Origin: Betaproteobacteria bacterium
GTDB lineage: Bacteria; Pseudomonadota; Gammaproteobacteria; Burkholderiales; SG8-39
DNA length: 6,185 bases
Reading direction: 5' to 3'
Assembly (NCBI GenBank): GCA_011391295.1
Contig: JAABQT010000104.1
Coordinates: forward strand, 1 to 6,185
In this document: positions 1 through 6,185 of the stretch, piece by piece
How positions within the stretch are numbered: the first letter of the stretch is position 1
How the letters are laid out: each line of letters begins with the position of its first letter
Program-made: the position numbers and the translations under genes
The notes under the pieces: model-generated
The model's input: the letters and a program-made list of their open reading frames with translations, nothing else
Told to the model about the DNA's origin: nothing
Databases searched by the model: none

Positions 1-352
1 GGGCGTCCGGCTGGAATTCGCTCGCGCCGGCGAAATCCACTTGCGCGATCGCCGGGCGCTCCTCGACCAGGACCACCAGCACGTCGTTGTCGGCCTCCAG
101 CCGCACATCCTTGAAAAACCCGGTGGCGAACAACGCGCGCAATGCTTGCTGCGCCTTTTCCTCGGTGAGCGTCTCGCCGACCTTGACGGGCAGATAACTG
201 AATACCGTTCCCGGGTCGGTGCGCTGCACGCCTTCGACCCGGATGTCCTTGATGGCAAACGGGCGGAAGGCCTGGGGTTGGGCTTGGGCGTACGCCGCCC
301 CGGCCGCGGCCAGTAACGCACCAGCGAGCGCCGCGACCAAGCGCACAGGCAT
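1..352 (-). CDS. bamA: Outer membrane assembly factor BamA, N-terminal part (cut by window edge)
   Basis: BamA is the central Omp85-family subunit of the BAM complex, which folds beta-barrel proteins into the outer membrane. Only the first 117 residues are in the window. A signal peptide is visible: MPVR, then a hydrophobic Ala/Leu core, and AYA followed by Gln, so signal peptidase I probably cuts after residue 22. The first POTRA domain follows, with FAIKDIRVEGVQRTDPGTV (32-50), LPVKVGETL (54-62), ALRALFATGFFKDVRLE (70-86) and VVLVEERPAIAQVDFAG (93-109), the last entering POTRA2. The full family length is about 760-810 residues, so the barrel is outside. ATG at 352 is chosen, 14 bp after the rseP stop. 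It has no recognisable Shine-Dalgarno. A TTG at 370, overlapping the rseP stop as TTGA, and a GTG at 346 are in-frame alternatives. Adjacency to rseP is the usual arrangement in beta- and gammaproteobacteria. Confidence 0.97.
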   Translation of the reverse strand, partial: MPVRLVAALAGALLAAAGAAYAQAQPQAFRPFAIKDIRVEGVQRTDPGTVFSYLPVKVGETLTEEKAQQALRALFATGFFKDVRLEADNDVLVVLVEERPAIAQVDFAGASEFQPDA

Positions 353-366
353 CGGCGGTGCGGGGT

Positions 367-1731
367 TCAACCGGCGAACAGCCGGGTCAGGTCGTTATAG
401 AAAGCGAACGCCATCAGCGTCAGCAGCAGCGCAATGCCGACGCGCTGCCCCACGTCCATGGCACGATCCGACGCGGGGCTGCCCTTGATCGCCTCGAACA
501 GGTAGTACATCAGGTGGCCGCCGTCGAGCGGCGGGATCGGCAACAGGTTAAGCACGCCGAGGCTGATGCTGATCAGGGCGAGGAATGTCAGGTAGGCAAT
601 CCAGCCCAGCTGCGCGGACTGGCCGGCGAAATCGGCAATCGTCACCGGGCCCGACAGGTTCTTCCAGGAAACCTCGCCAAGCAGCATCATCCCCAGCATC
701 TTCAGGCTGAACACCGAGATGTCCCAGGTCTTGGCAATCGCGTGCGTCAGGCTGGCCACAGGCCCATGCCGAACCTGGATGAAGATTCGCGCCGCATGCG
801 ACTCCGGAATCTCGGGCGCGGCGCCAATGCGTCCAATGCGCGCCCCCTTGACCGACACCGCATCCGGGGTCACATCGACCTCCATGCTCACGCCCGCACG
901 CTCGATGCCCAGGCGCAAGGACTGCTGCGGCCGTTGTCGCACGGCCTGCACCAATTCGTCCCAGGTGGCGAGCGCCTGGCCATCCACGCGCAACACGCGA
1001 TCGCCTGCTGCGAGCCCGGCCTGCTCCGCGGCACTGCCGGCGACGATCTGTCCCAGCACCGGGGGCAGCTTCGGACGGAACAACCCCAGGCCGATGCGCT
1101 CGAGCGCGTCGCCTTCCACTTCCTCCGCCGGAAAGCTCTGCAGGTCCAACACCAGGGTCGAGATCTGCTCGCGCTCGTTGATCACCTCGATGCTGAGTCG
1201 CTGGCGCTGCAGCGCAGCCTGCAGCACACGCCAGCGCAGGTCCTGCCACGTGGCCACCGCCTGCCCGTCGATCGCGCGCACCAGGTCTGCGCTGCGCAAT
1301 CCGGCGGCGCGGGCCAGCGTCGCGGCCGGGGGTTCCGCCAGCACCGGCCGCGCCTCCGGCAGTCCATGCATGTAGAGACCGGCATACACGGCGATCGCGA
1401 ACAGGAAATTGAACAACGGTCCTGCGATGACGATGAGCAAGCGCGCGCCGACGCTCTGGCGGTTGAACGCCCGGCTGACTTCCTGCGGCGCAACCGGCGC
1501 TTCACGCTCGTCCAGCATCTTCACATAGCCGCCGAAAGGGATGGCGGCGATCACCCACTCGGTCTGGTCGCGGCCGCGGCGCCAGGTGAACAGCGGGCGC
1601 CCGAACCCCACCGAGAAACGCAGCACCTTGACCCCGCACAGGCGGGCCACCAGGTAATGGCCGTACTCGTGCACGATGATGAGCACGCCCAGCGCAACGA
1701 TAAACGCGAGCACCGTGTGCAGGAGCGTCAC
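367..1731 (-). CDS. rseP: Site-2 intramembrane zinc metalloprotease RseP
   Basis: RseP (YaeL, family M50) makes the second cut in the anti-sigma factor RseA inside the inner membrane, releasing sigma-E for the envelope stress response. It also clears signal-peptide remnants. The product has 454 residues (450 in E. coli). A first membrane helix carries HEYGH (21-25), with zinc ligands His21 and His25 and catalytic Glu22. It is followed by GGYVKMLDE (67-75), a second helix (about 97-120), two tandem PDZ domains (about 125-215 and 222-305, the latter with the [11 protein letters not shown] core), NLSGPVTIA (358-366), and the third-helix motif [12 protein letters not shown] with ligand Asp403, then a last helix near 428-445. 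The start is GTG at 1731, forming a GTGA overlap with the dxr stop and preceded by GGGGCAGG 4 nt upstream. The frame is open further upstream to 2442, but that is dxr antiphase sequence, not a fusion. All catalytic residues are present. Confidence 0.98.
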   Translation of the reverse strand: MTLLHTVLAFIVALGVLIIVHEYGHYLVARLCGVKVLRFSVGFGRPLFTWRRGRDQTEWVIAAIPFGGYVKMLDEREAPVAPQEVSRAFNRQSVGARLLIVIAGPLFNFLFAIAVYAGLYMHGLPEARPVLAEPPAATLARAAGLRSADLVRAIDGQAVATWQDLRWRVLQAALQRQRLSIEVINEREQISTLVLDLQSFPAEEVEGDALERIGLGLFRPKLPPVLGQIVAGSAAEQAGLAAGDRVLRVDGQALATWDELVQAVRQRPQQSLRLGIERAGVSMEVDVTPDAVSVKGARIGRIGAAPEIPESHAARIFIQVRHGPVASLTHAIAKTWDISVFSLKMLGMMLLGEVSWKNLSGPVTIADFAGQSAQLGWIAYLTFLALISISLGVLNLLPIPPLDGGHLMYYLFEAIKGSPASDRAMDVGQRVGIALLLTLMAFAFYNDLTRLFAG

Positions 1732-1743
1732 GCCGCCTGCCCC
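1728..1743 (-). promoter_or_regulatory. dxr-rseP junction: ribosome binding site and GTGA overlap
   Basis: The mRNA carries GGGGCAGG (1743-1736), 4 nt before GTG (1731-1729). The dxr stop TGA (1730-1728) shares two bases with that start. This decides the rseP start and implies translational coupling, with ribosomes finishing dxr able to restart on rseP. Confidence 0.7.
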
Positions 1744-2954
1744 AGGAGGCGGTGCACGAGCTCCGCTGCGGCGCGGCGCGCCCGCGCGTCGGCATCCAGG
1801 ATGCCATCCAACTGATCCGCGCCGCCGCCTGCGACGCGCCCCAGTGCGTCCTCGATCACGCGGGCGATCGCCGTGAAGCGCAGGCGGCCGGACAGAAACG
1901 CCTCGACTGCGACCTCGTTCGCCGCGTTGAGCACCGCAGGCGCAGTGCCGCCGGCGCGCAGAGCGTCGTAGGCGAGGCCCAGGCACGGAAAGCGCGCCAG
2001 GTCGGGACGCTGGAACGAGAGCTGCCCCACTGCCCCGAGGTCGAGCGCCCGCGCACCGGACTCCATGCGCTCCGGAAAGGCGAGCGCGTGCGCGATCGGT
2101 ACGCGCATGTCGGGGTTGGACAACTGCGCGATCATCGATCCGTCGAGGTACTCGACCAGGGAGTGCACGATGCTCTGCGGGTGAATCACGACTTCGATCG
2201 CATCCGCGTCCAGGCCGAACAGCCAGCGGGCCTCGATGACCTCCAGCCCCTTGTTCATCATGGTCGCGGAATCGACGGAAATCTTGCGCCCCATGACCCA
2301 GTTGGGGTGGGCGCAGGCCTGCTGGGGCGTCACGCCATGCAGGCGCTCGACCGGCGTGGTGCGGAACGGTCCGCCGGATGCGGTCAGCACGATCCTGCGC
2401 ACGCCGCGCAAAGTCGCGCTGATGCCCTCGTGCGGCAGGCATTGGAATACTGCGTTGTGCTCGCTGTCGATCGGCAGCAACTGCGCACCGGACTCGCGCA
2501 CGGCGCGCATGAACAGCGGCCCCGCCATCACCAGCGCTTCCTTGTTGGCGAGCAGCAGACGCTTGCCGGCACGCGCGGCGGCCAGCGTGGCCGGCAGGCC
2601 GGCTGCGCCGACGATCGCGGCCATCACCGCATCGCAGTCGGGCGCTGCCGCCACATCCGCCAGCGCTTGTGCGCCGAACAGCAACTCGCAGCCCGCATCT
2701 GAAAAGCGCCGGCGCAGGGCCTCATCCGGCGCACTGCCCGAGAGCACCGCACGGCGCGGCCGGTACTGCAGGCAGAGTTCCAGCAGCCGGTCGGCAGACG
2801 TGTGCGCCGTCAGCGCCTGTACGGAATATCGGTCGGCATGGCGCGCCACCACGTCGAGCGTGCTCGCCCCGATGGATCCGGTGGCGCCTAGCAGCACCAG
2901 GCCCAAGGGCCTGCGCGCAGCATGCGCAAGAGGAATCGCAGTCAAGTCGCGCAA
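1728..2954 (-). CDS. dxr: 1-deoxy-D-xylulose 5-phosphate reductoisomerase
   Basis: Dxr (IspC) rearranges and reduces DXP to 2-C-methyl-D-erythritol 4-phosphate with NADPH, the committed step of the MEP isoprenoid pathway. It is the fosmidomycin target. The cytoplasmic product has 408 residues from the first start (398 in E. coli). Seen in order: GATGSIG (23-29, NADPH fold), LANKEALV (135-142), [11 protein letters not shown] (161-171) with metal ligands Asp163 and Glu165, TASGGPFR (191-198), [28 protein letters not shown] in pieces (216-243) with Glu238 as the third metal ligand, then the [10 protein letters not shown] and [13 protein letters not shown] blocks and LNAANEVAV. No ATG fits. TTG at 2954 overlaps cdsA by 13 bp. 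TTG at 2945 forms a TTGA overlap with the cdsA stop. TTG at 2906 would give a leader of E. coli length, but it lies in the middle of an inverted repeat. I chose 2954 for the GAG 6 nt upstream, with low certainty. The stop overlaps the rseP start. Confidence 0.96.
   Translation of the reverse strand: MRDLTAIPLAHAARRPLGLVLLGATGSIGASTLDVVARHADRYSVQALTAHTSADRLLELCLQYRPRRAVLSGSAPDEALRRRFSDAGCELLFGAQALADVAAAPDCDAVMAAIVGAAGLPATLAAARAGKRLLLANKEALVMAGPLFMRAVRESGAQLLPIDSEHNAVFQCLPHEGISATLRGVRRIVLTASGGPFRTTPVERLHGVTPQQACAHPNWVMGRKISVDSATMMNKGLEVIEARWLFGLDADAIEVVIHPQSIVHSLVEYLDGSMIAQLSNPDMRVPIAHALAFPERMESGARALDLGAVGQLSFQRPDLARFPCLGLAYDALRAGGTAPAVLNAANEVAVEAFLSGRLRFTAIARVIEDALGRVAGGGADQLDGILDADARARRAAAELVHRLLGQAA
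2898..2913. repeat. 16-bp inverted repeat in the 5' end of dxr
   Basis: The plus strand reads CAGGCCCAAGGGCCTG, which is two perfect 7-base arms around a two-base centre. In the mRNA it could fold into a hairpin of six to seven GC-rich pairs over codons 14-19 of dxr (counted from 2954). The candidate TTG start at 2906 lies at its centre. It may be chance in GC-rich DNA. Confidence 0.45.
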
Positions 2955-3742
2955 GTCCGGCTCAGCAGCAGTGCGGCGACCGGCAAGGTCGAAGTCATGC
3001 TGTCGATGCGGTCAAGAACGCCACCGTGTCCCGGAAGCAGGGTTCCGCTGTCCTTGGCGCCGGCCTGCCGCTTGAGCGCTGATTCGAACAAGTCGCCCAC
3101 CACACTGATTGCGCACAGAAGTACAACTCCGACCAGATAGGGAATCCAGCCCGCGCCGCGCGCGCTTGCCGCGAACGGCGCGCCTGGTACCGCGCAAATG
3201 ATAGCGTAGATCAGGGTGGCGGCAACGGCGCCCGCCACGCCTTCCCAGGTCTTGCCCGGGCTGATGGCGGGCGCGAGTTTGCGCGTACCGAACGCACGTC
3301 CCGCAAAATAGGCTGCGGTATCGGCAACCCACACCAAGCCCATGACCGGCAGCAGCCGCTCGACCGGCAAGGCGAGCGCCGCCAATCCCGCGGGAACCAG
3401 CACGAGAATTCCGGCCGCACCCAGCAGCGCCCGACCGCTGCGCCCGAGACCGCCCCGCATCCAGGCCGGAGCGAGCAAGATCCAGAACAGCGCGCTCGCC
3501 GCGAACAGCCCCTGCTGGGCGCGAGGCGCGGCGTGCAAGGCGATCAGCGCAAGGCCGAACAGCGCAGCGCAGGCGACACCGTAGACGCCCGCCGTGGGCC
3601 GGCGCAGGCCCGCGAGTCGGCCCCATTCGTACCCTGCCAGCGCAACGACAGCACCCAACAGCATAGCCAGTTGCAACCTGTCGAGCAGCAGCAGGGCAGC
3701 GAGCAGGCCGCCCAGCAGCAGCAATGCCGTCGTCACGCGCAA
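2942..3742 (-). CDS. cdsA: Phosphatidate cytidylyltransferase (CDP-diacylglycerol synthase)
   Basis: Integral inner-membrane enzyme that makes CDP-diacylglycerol from phosphatidic acid and CTP, the branch point for all phospholipids. The sequence is a chain of Leu/Ala/Val-rich membrane segments starting at the N-terminus. An YEWGRLAG motif follows the first two segments, and the family signature lies near the end (residues 221-247): SALKRQ, AKDSG, then [11 protein letters not shown], with the Asp residues that bind metal. The start is uncertain. TTG at 3742 (266 aa, [10 protein letters not shown]) is chosen because GAGGG, built on the uppS stop, lies 7 nt upstream. GTG at 3736 (264 aa) has GGGG 6 nt upstream. 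GTG at 3766 (274 aa, [11 protein letters not shown]) would overlap uppS by 14 bp, has only a weak AGG, and is nearer the 285 aa of E. coli. The frame stays open to 3925, but that part is the shadow of uppS. The gene ends in TGA 2944-2942, inside the dxr start region. Confidence 0.95.
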   Translation of the reverse strand: MRVTTALLLLGGLLAALLLLDRLQLAMLLGAVVALAGYEWGRLAGLRRPTAGVYGVACAALFGLALIALHAAPRAQQGLFAASALFWILLAPAWMRGGLGRSGRALLGAAGILVLVPAGLAALALPVERLLPVMGLVWVADTAAYFAGRAFGTRKLAPAISPGKTWEGVAGAVAATLIYAIICAVPGAPFAASARGAGWIPYLVGVVLLCAISVVGDLFESALKRQAGAKDSGTLLPGHGGVLDRIDSMTSTLPVAALLLSRTCAT

Positions 3743-3749
3743 CCCCAGG

Positions 3750-3754
3750 CCCTC
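3750..3754 (-). promoter_or_regulatory. Probable ribosome binding site of cdsA, fused to the uppS stop
   Basis: The mRNA reads TGAGGGCCTGGGG followed by TTGCGCGTG. GAGGG shares bases with the uppS TGA and sits 7 nt before the TTG at 3742. A second G-run (GGGG, 3746-3743) sits 6 nt before the GTG at 3736. The arrangement favours one of these two starts over the GTG at 3766. Confidence 0.5.
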
Positions 3755-4541
3755 AGGCAGTCGCACTGGCCTGTGCAGGCGCGGCGCGCTTCGCCTCCTC
3801 GAGCTGATCGCTGGTACGGCCGAACCGGCGCTCGCGGCGCGCATAGGACGCGATCGAGGCATCGAGCGCGGCGGCGTCGAAGTCCGGCCAGAGCGTTTCG
3901 GTGAAATACAGTTCGGTGTAGGCAAGTTGCCAGAGCAGGAAATTGCTCACGCGCTGCTCGCCGCCCGTGCGGATGAACAAATCGGGTTCCGGGGCGTAGC
4001 TCATCGACAGGTAGGGCGCGAGCTGCGCTTCCTCGATGCGAGCCTGCGCCGCTTCGGGGCGCTCGCGCAGCAACCGCCCCAGCGCCTGCAGGATGTCCCA
4101 GCGTCCGCCGTAATTCGCGGCAATAGTGAGCGTAAGGCCGGTATTGGCCGCCGTGAGGCGTTCGCCCTGCCCGATCAGCGTACGCATGCGCGAGTCGAAT
4201 CGCTCGAGGTCTCCGACCACACGCAGGCGCACGCCGTTGCGGTGCAGTTTGTCCACCTCGCTGGTCAGCGCGCCGCGGAACAACTGCATGAGCAGTGCCA
4301 CCTCCTCCGCGGGCCGGCGCCAGTTTTCCGAGCTGAAGGCAAACAGGGTCAGAAAGCGCACGCCGCGCTCGGCGCAGGCCCGCACGGTGCTGCGCACCGC
4401 TTCGACGCCGCGGCGATGCCCGGCAAAGCGCGGCAGCAAGCGCTGCTTCGCCCAGCGGCCGTTGCCGTCCATGATCACGGCGACATGCCTGGGCACGTCG
4501 CCGTGGGCCGGGATCGTTTCAGTGGAACTGTCGTGGCTCAC
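3753..4541 (-). CDS. uppS: Undecaprenyl diphosphate synthase (cis-prenyltransferase)
   Basis: UppS adds eight isopentenyl units in cis to farnesyl diphosphate, making the C55 carrier lipid precursor for peptidoglycan and other envelope polymers. It acts at the inner face of the cytoplasmic membrane. The product has 262 residues (253 in E. coli). Motifs are [13 protein letters not shown] (19-31) with the catalytic Asp25 and the diphosphate-binding Asn27/Arg29, GHRRG (41-45), FAFSSENW (67-74), and near the C-terminus the [16 protein letters not shown] and [12 protein letters not shown] blocks that bind the homoallylic substrate. The start is GTG at 4541, 7 bp after the frr TAG. It gives the usual short leader before the first motif, and I see no ATG alternative. 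The Shine-Dalgarno is weak (AGG overlapping the frr stop), so coupling to frr is likely. The C-terminal tail after WPDF is slightly longer than in E. coli and rich in Ala and charged residues. Confidence 0.98.
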   Translation of the reverse strand: MSHDSSTETIPAHGDVPRHVAVIMDGNGRWAKQRLLPRFAGHRRGVEAVRSTVRACAERGVRFLTLFAFSSENWRRPAEEVALLMQLFRGALTSEVDKLHRNGVRLRVVGDLERFDSRMRTLIGQGERLTAANTGLTLTIAANYGGRWDILQALGRLLRERPEAAQARIEEAQLAPYLSMSYAPEPDLFIRTGGEQRVSNFLLWQLAYTELYFTETLWPDFDAAALDASIASYARRERRFGRTSDQLEEAKRAAPAQASATA

Positions 4542-4548
4542 GCAGCGC

Positions 4549-5106
4549 CTAGACCGCCAGCAACTCGGCTTCTTTCTGCTGCAGCAGCATGTCGATCTCG
4601 CCGATCGAGCGGTCGGTGAGTTTCTGCACCTCGTCCTGCGCGCGGCGCTCGTCGTTCTCGGATACTTCCTTCGCCTTCAGCGCTTCCTTGAGGTGGTGGT
4701 TGGCGTCGCGCCGCAGATTGCGCACCGCTACGCGCGCGTTCTCGGCCTCGTGCCTGACCACCTTGATCAGTTCCTTGCGCCGCTCTTCGGTCAGCGCCGG
4801 CATCGGCACCCGCACGGTGTCCCCCGTGGTCGCGGGATTGAGCCCGAGGTCCGATTCGCGGATCGCCTTGTCCACCGCCTGCAGCATCTTCTTCTCGAAC
4901 GGCGCCACGCCGATGGTGCGCGCATCGAGCAGCATGACCCGCGCCACCTGGTTCAGCGGCGCCGGCGTCCCGTAGTAGTCCACCGTAATGTGGTCCAGCA
5001 ATCCCGTGTGCGCGCGCCCGGTGCGAACCTTGGACAGGTCCGCTTTGAAGGCTTCCACGCTCTTGTGCATCTTCTGCTCAGTGGTCTTCTTGAGTTCGGC
5101 TAGCAT
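4549..5106 (-). CDS. frr: Ribosome recycling factor
   Basis: RRF splits the post-termination ribosome together with EF-G and GTP, freeing subunits, mRNA and tRNA in the cytoplasm. The product has 185 residues, the same as E. coli RRF, and the alignment is collinear from end to end by eye. It has the three-helix-bundle domain I start with KVRTGRA (26-32), the small domain II with YYGTPAPL (44-51), and the return to domain I with LTEERRKEL (105-113) and VRNLRRDAN (128-136). The last contains Arg132, the residue important for ribosome binding in E. coli. The C-terminus shows VQKLTD and KEAEL. ATG at 5106 is the only sensible start and has the best Shine-Dalgarno in the window (AGGGGGAG, 5 nt upstream). 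The gap to pyrH is 12 bp and to uppS 7 bp. No anomaly is seen. Confidence 0.99.
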   Translation of the reverse strand: MLAELKKTTEQKMHKSVEAFKADLSKVRTGRAHTGLLDHITVDYYGTPAPLNQVARVMLLDARTIGVAPFEKKMLQAVDKAIRESDLGLNPATTGDTVRVPMPALTEERRKELIKVVRHEAENARVAVRNLRRDANHHLKEALKAKEVSENDERRAQDEVQKLTDRSIGEIDMLLQQKEAELLAV

Positions 5107-5111
5107 TCTGG

Positions 5112-5119
5112 CTCCCCCT
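5112..5119 (-). promoter_or_regulatory. Strong ribosome binding site of frr, fused to the pyrH stop
   Basis: In the mRNA the pyrH stop and the Shine-Dalgarno run together as TGAGGGGGAG. The AGGGGGAG part ends 5 nt before the frr ATG. It supports the ATG at 5106 and is clearly stronger than any other site in the window, which fits a high demand for RRF. Confidence 0.8.
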
Positions 5120-5853
5120 CAGACGTGCACCAGCGTGCCTTCTTCCTCGCCGGTAACCACGCGCAGCAGCGCGTCCTTCTTGAATATGCTGAACACGTTC
5201 ACCGGCAGCTTCTGGTCGCGGCACAGGGTCAGCGCGGTGGCGTCCATCACCTTGAGGTTGCGCTGGATGGCCTCGTCGAAAGTCAGCTGTTGGTAGCGCC
5301 TGGCCGCAGGGTCTTTCCTCGGGTCGGCGGTATAAACCCCGTCGACCTTGGTGGCCTTGAGCACGATTTCCGCACCGACTTCGCTGGCGCGCAGCGCCGC
5401 TGCGGTGTCCGTGGTGAAAAACGGGTTGCCGGTGCCAGCGGCGAACACCACCACCTTGCCTTCCTCGAGATAACGGATCGCCTTGCCACGGATGTAAGGT
5501 TCGACCACCTGCTCGATGTTGAGCGCCGACTGCACCCGGCAATCGAGCCCGGCGCGCCGCATGGCGTCCTGCAGCGCCAGCGCATTCATCACGGTGGCCA
5601 ACATGCCCATGTAGTCGGCGGTGGCGCGATCCATGCCGGCGGCGCCGGGCGCCACGCCGCGGAAGATGTTGCCGCCGCCGATGACCACGCCGATTTCAAC
5701 CGACATCCGTACCACTACCGCGATCTCCTGCACGATCGTCTCGATGGTCTGCCGATTGATGCCGTAGGCGTCATCGCCCATCAGCGCTTCCCCGGACAGC
5801 TTGAGGAGGATGCGCTTGTACTTCGGGGTGACGGCGGCTTCGTGCGGTTTCAT
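5119..5853 (-). CDS. pyrH: UMP kinase (uridylate kinase)
   Basis: Cytoplasmic kinase that phosphorylates UMP to UDP with ATP, an essential step of pyrimidine nucleotide synthesis. It belongs to the amino-acid kinase family and is not related to eukaryotic UMP/CMP kinases. The product has 244 residues against 241 in E. coli. Visible landmarks are LLKLSGEAL (residues 16-24, nucleotide-binding lysine region), [11 protein letters not shown] (56-66, glycine-rich phosphate/UMP site), MGMLATVMN (82-90), [16 protein letters not shown] (137-152, UMP contact region) and [14 protein letters not shown] (165-178). The ATG at 5853 is chosen because it gives the normal length and lies 9 bp after the tsf stop. 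A GTG eight codons in would also keep the core. No strong Shine-Dalgarno precedes it: only AGG, formed by the tsf TAG plus G, about 8 nt upstream, inside a GC hairpin. Translation is therefore probably coupled to tsf (inference). The [16 protein letters not shown] segment (110-125) has a betaproteobacterial look. Confidence 0.98.
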   Translation of the reverse strand: MKPHEAAVTPKYKRILLKLSGEALMGDDAYGINRQTIETIVQEIAVVVRMSVEIGVVIGGGNIFRGVAPGAAGMDRATADYMGMLATVMNALALQDAMRRAGLDCRVQSALNIEQVVEPYIRGKAIRYLEEGKVVVFAAGTGNPFFTTDTAAALRASEVGAEIVLKATKVDGVYTADPRKDPAARRYQQLTFDEAIQRNLKVMDATALTLCRDQKLPVNVFSIFKKDALLRVVTGEEEGTLVHV

Positions 5854-5856
5854 GCA

Positions 5857-5871
5857 GCGCGCCTAGCGCGC
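5857..5871 (-). promoter_or_regulatory. GC hairpin spanning the tsf stop, just before pyrH
   Basis: The mRNA reads GCGCGC UAG GCGCGC, so two 6-nt arms (5866-5871 and 5857-5862) can pair around a three-base loop that is exactly the tsf stop codon. The pyrH ATG starts 3 nt beyond the second arm. There is no U-tract behind it, so it is not a standard intrinsic terminator. Because the arms are alternating GC they could also pair in other registers. A role in coupling pyrH translation to tsf is inferred only. Confidence 0.4.
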
Positions 5872-6185
5872 GCCTCCCGCCGTGGCCAATACTTCGGCGG
5901 CGAAGTCATTGCTTTTTTTTTCAATGCCTTCTCCCACTACAAGGAAGCGGTAGGCGTGCAATTTCGCCTTTTGCGCGGCCAGCAACTTCTCCACTGACAG
6001 CTTGTCGTCCTTGACGAATGGCTGACCAAGCAGCGTGACTTCATTCAGGAACTTGTTGACCGCACCTTCGACCATTTTGGCGACGATCTCCGGCGGCTTG
6101 CCGGACTCCTTCGCCCGCGCCACGGCGATGTCGCGCTCGCGCGCTACCACGTCGGCGGGCACCTCGGCCTTCGACAGGTACTGCG
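5863..6185 (-). CDS. tsf: Elongation factor Ts, C-terminal part (cut by window edge)
   Basis: EF-Ts is the cytoplasmic guanine nucleotide exchange factor that releases GDP from EF-Tu during translation. Only the last 106 residues are visible. The frame is open to the window edge, reading [19 protein letters not shown] before the rest, so the GTG at 6162 is an internal valine and not a start. The visible part matches the conserved C-terminal region of the family: VPADVV, then [15 protein letters not shown], then the [10 protein letters not shown] stretch, then VGEGIEKK and the closing DFAAEV. The usual family length is about 280-295 residues, so roughly two thirds lies outside. The stop is TAG at 5865-5863, followed by a 9-bp gap to pyrH, and both genes happen to be in the same frame. 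The usual upstream neighbour is rpsB, which is not in the window. A run of nine A's (plus-strand T at 5913-5921) encodes part of Glu-Lys-Lys-Ser near the end. Identification is secure. Confidence 0.97.
   Translation of the reverse strand, partial: QYLSKAEVPADVVARERDIAVARAKESGKPPEIVAKMVEGAVNKFLNEVTLLGQPFVKDDKLSVEKLLAAQKAKLHAYRFLVVGEGIEKKSNDFAAEVLATAGGAR

Noticed and set aside
358..1815. A 485-codon plus-strand open frame opposite rseP
   Set aside because: It is antisense to a complete, fully conserved rseP, its translation is rich in Arg, His and Gln with no recognisable domain, and long antisense frames are expected in GC-rich genes with strong third-position bias.
1731..2442. Possible N-terminal fusion to RseP, because its frame is open for 237 more codons upstream
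   Set aside because: The extra part lies entirely in dxr, in another frame, and reads as Arg/Ala-rich sequence with no domain. RseP starts normally at GTG 1731 with a ribosome binding site and the family's usual N-terminus.
1752..2702. A 316-codon plus-strand open frame opposite dxr
   Set aside because: It is antisense to a complete dxr, His/Arg/Gln-rich, and has no motif.
3680..3725. Clustered CAGCAG triplets resembling a microsatellite
   Set aside because: On the coding strand they are CTG leucine codons of the first CdsA membrane helices; the runs are short and interrupted.
3767..3925. N-terminal extension of CdsA up to 3925
   Set aside because: This stretch is inside uppS in another frame and encodes Ser/Pro/Arg-rich sequence, unlike any CdsA leader.
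3594..4619. A 341-codon plus-strand open frame across cdsA, uppS and the end of frr
   Set aside because: It crosses three real genes on the other strand and shows no family motif; it is a composition shadow.
5857..5871. Intrinsic terminator between tsf and pyrH
   Set aside because: The hairpin has no following U-tract and runs directly into the pyrH start; tsf-pyrH co-transcription is the simpler reading.
1..6185. A novel defence, mobile or biosynthetic system
   Set aside because: All of the window is accounted for by eight conserved housekeeping genes on one strand, with gaps of at most 14 bp; no transposase, integrase, repeat array, RNA gene or unrecognised gene is present.

Overview
The window is a GC-rich, fully packed piece of a bacterial chromosome. 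Every supported gene is on the minus strand, so the window reads from its high-coordinate end towards position 1. In transcription order it holds tsf (3' part), pyrH, frr, uppS, cdsA, dxr, rseP and bamA (5' part). This is the well-known translation/lipid/envelope cluster of Proteobacteria. The outer-membrane gene bamA, the site-2 protease rseP, and dxr placed between cdsA and rseP (not between frr and uppS as in E. coli) point to a beta- or gammaproteobacterium. The wording of PyrH (for example the [23 protein letters not shown] stretch, in pieces at residues 110-131) and of the BamA N-terminus most resembles Betaproteobacteria as I remember them. That placement is an inference, not a search result.

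Layout from right to left: the end of EF-Ts (5863-6185), UMP kinase (5119-5853), ribosome recycling factor (4549-5106), undecaprenyl diphosphate synthase (3753-4541), CDP-diacylglycerol synthase (2942-3742, start uncertain), DXP reductoisomerase (1728-2954, start uncertain), the RseP protease (367-1731) and the signal peptide plus POTRA1 of BamA (1-352). Gaps between genes are 7-14 bp, or the genes overlap. There is no stretch over 300 bases without a gene, no RNA gene, no mobile element, no CRISPR array and no terminator that I can see. One long polycistronic transcript is the simplest reading.

The genes join protein synthesis (EF-Ts, RRF) and pyrimidine nucleotide supply (PyrH) to envelope building. 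Dxr makes MEP for isoprenoids, UppS builds the C55 lipid carrier for peptidoglycan and O-antigen, CdsA makes CDP-diacylglycerol for phospholipids, RseP handles the envelope stress response, and BamA inserts outer-membrane proteins.

I found no undescribed system here. What deserves a second look is the way the genes are joined. There is a run of non-ATG starts (uppS GTG, cdsA TTG or GTG, dxr TTG, rseP GTG). Two junctions have the Shine-Dalgarno built into the upstream stop codon (TGAGGG). NTGA-type overlaps are present or possible at three junctions. A GC hairpin carries the tsf stop in its loop just ahead of pyrH. A nine-A tract lies near the end of tsf.
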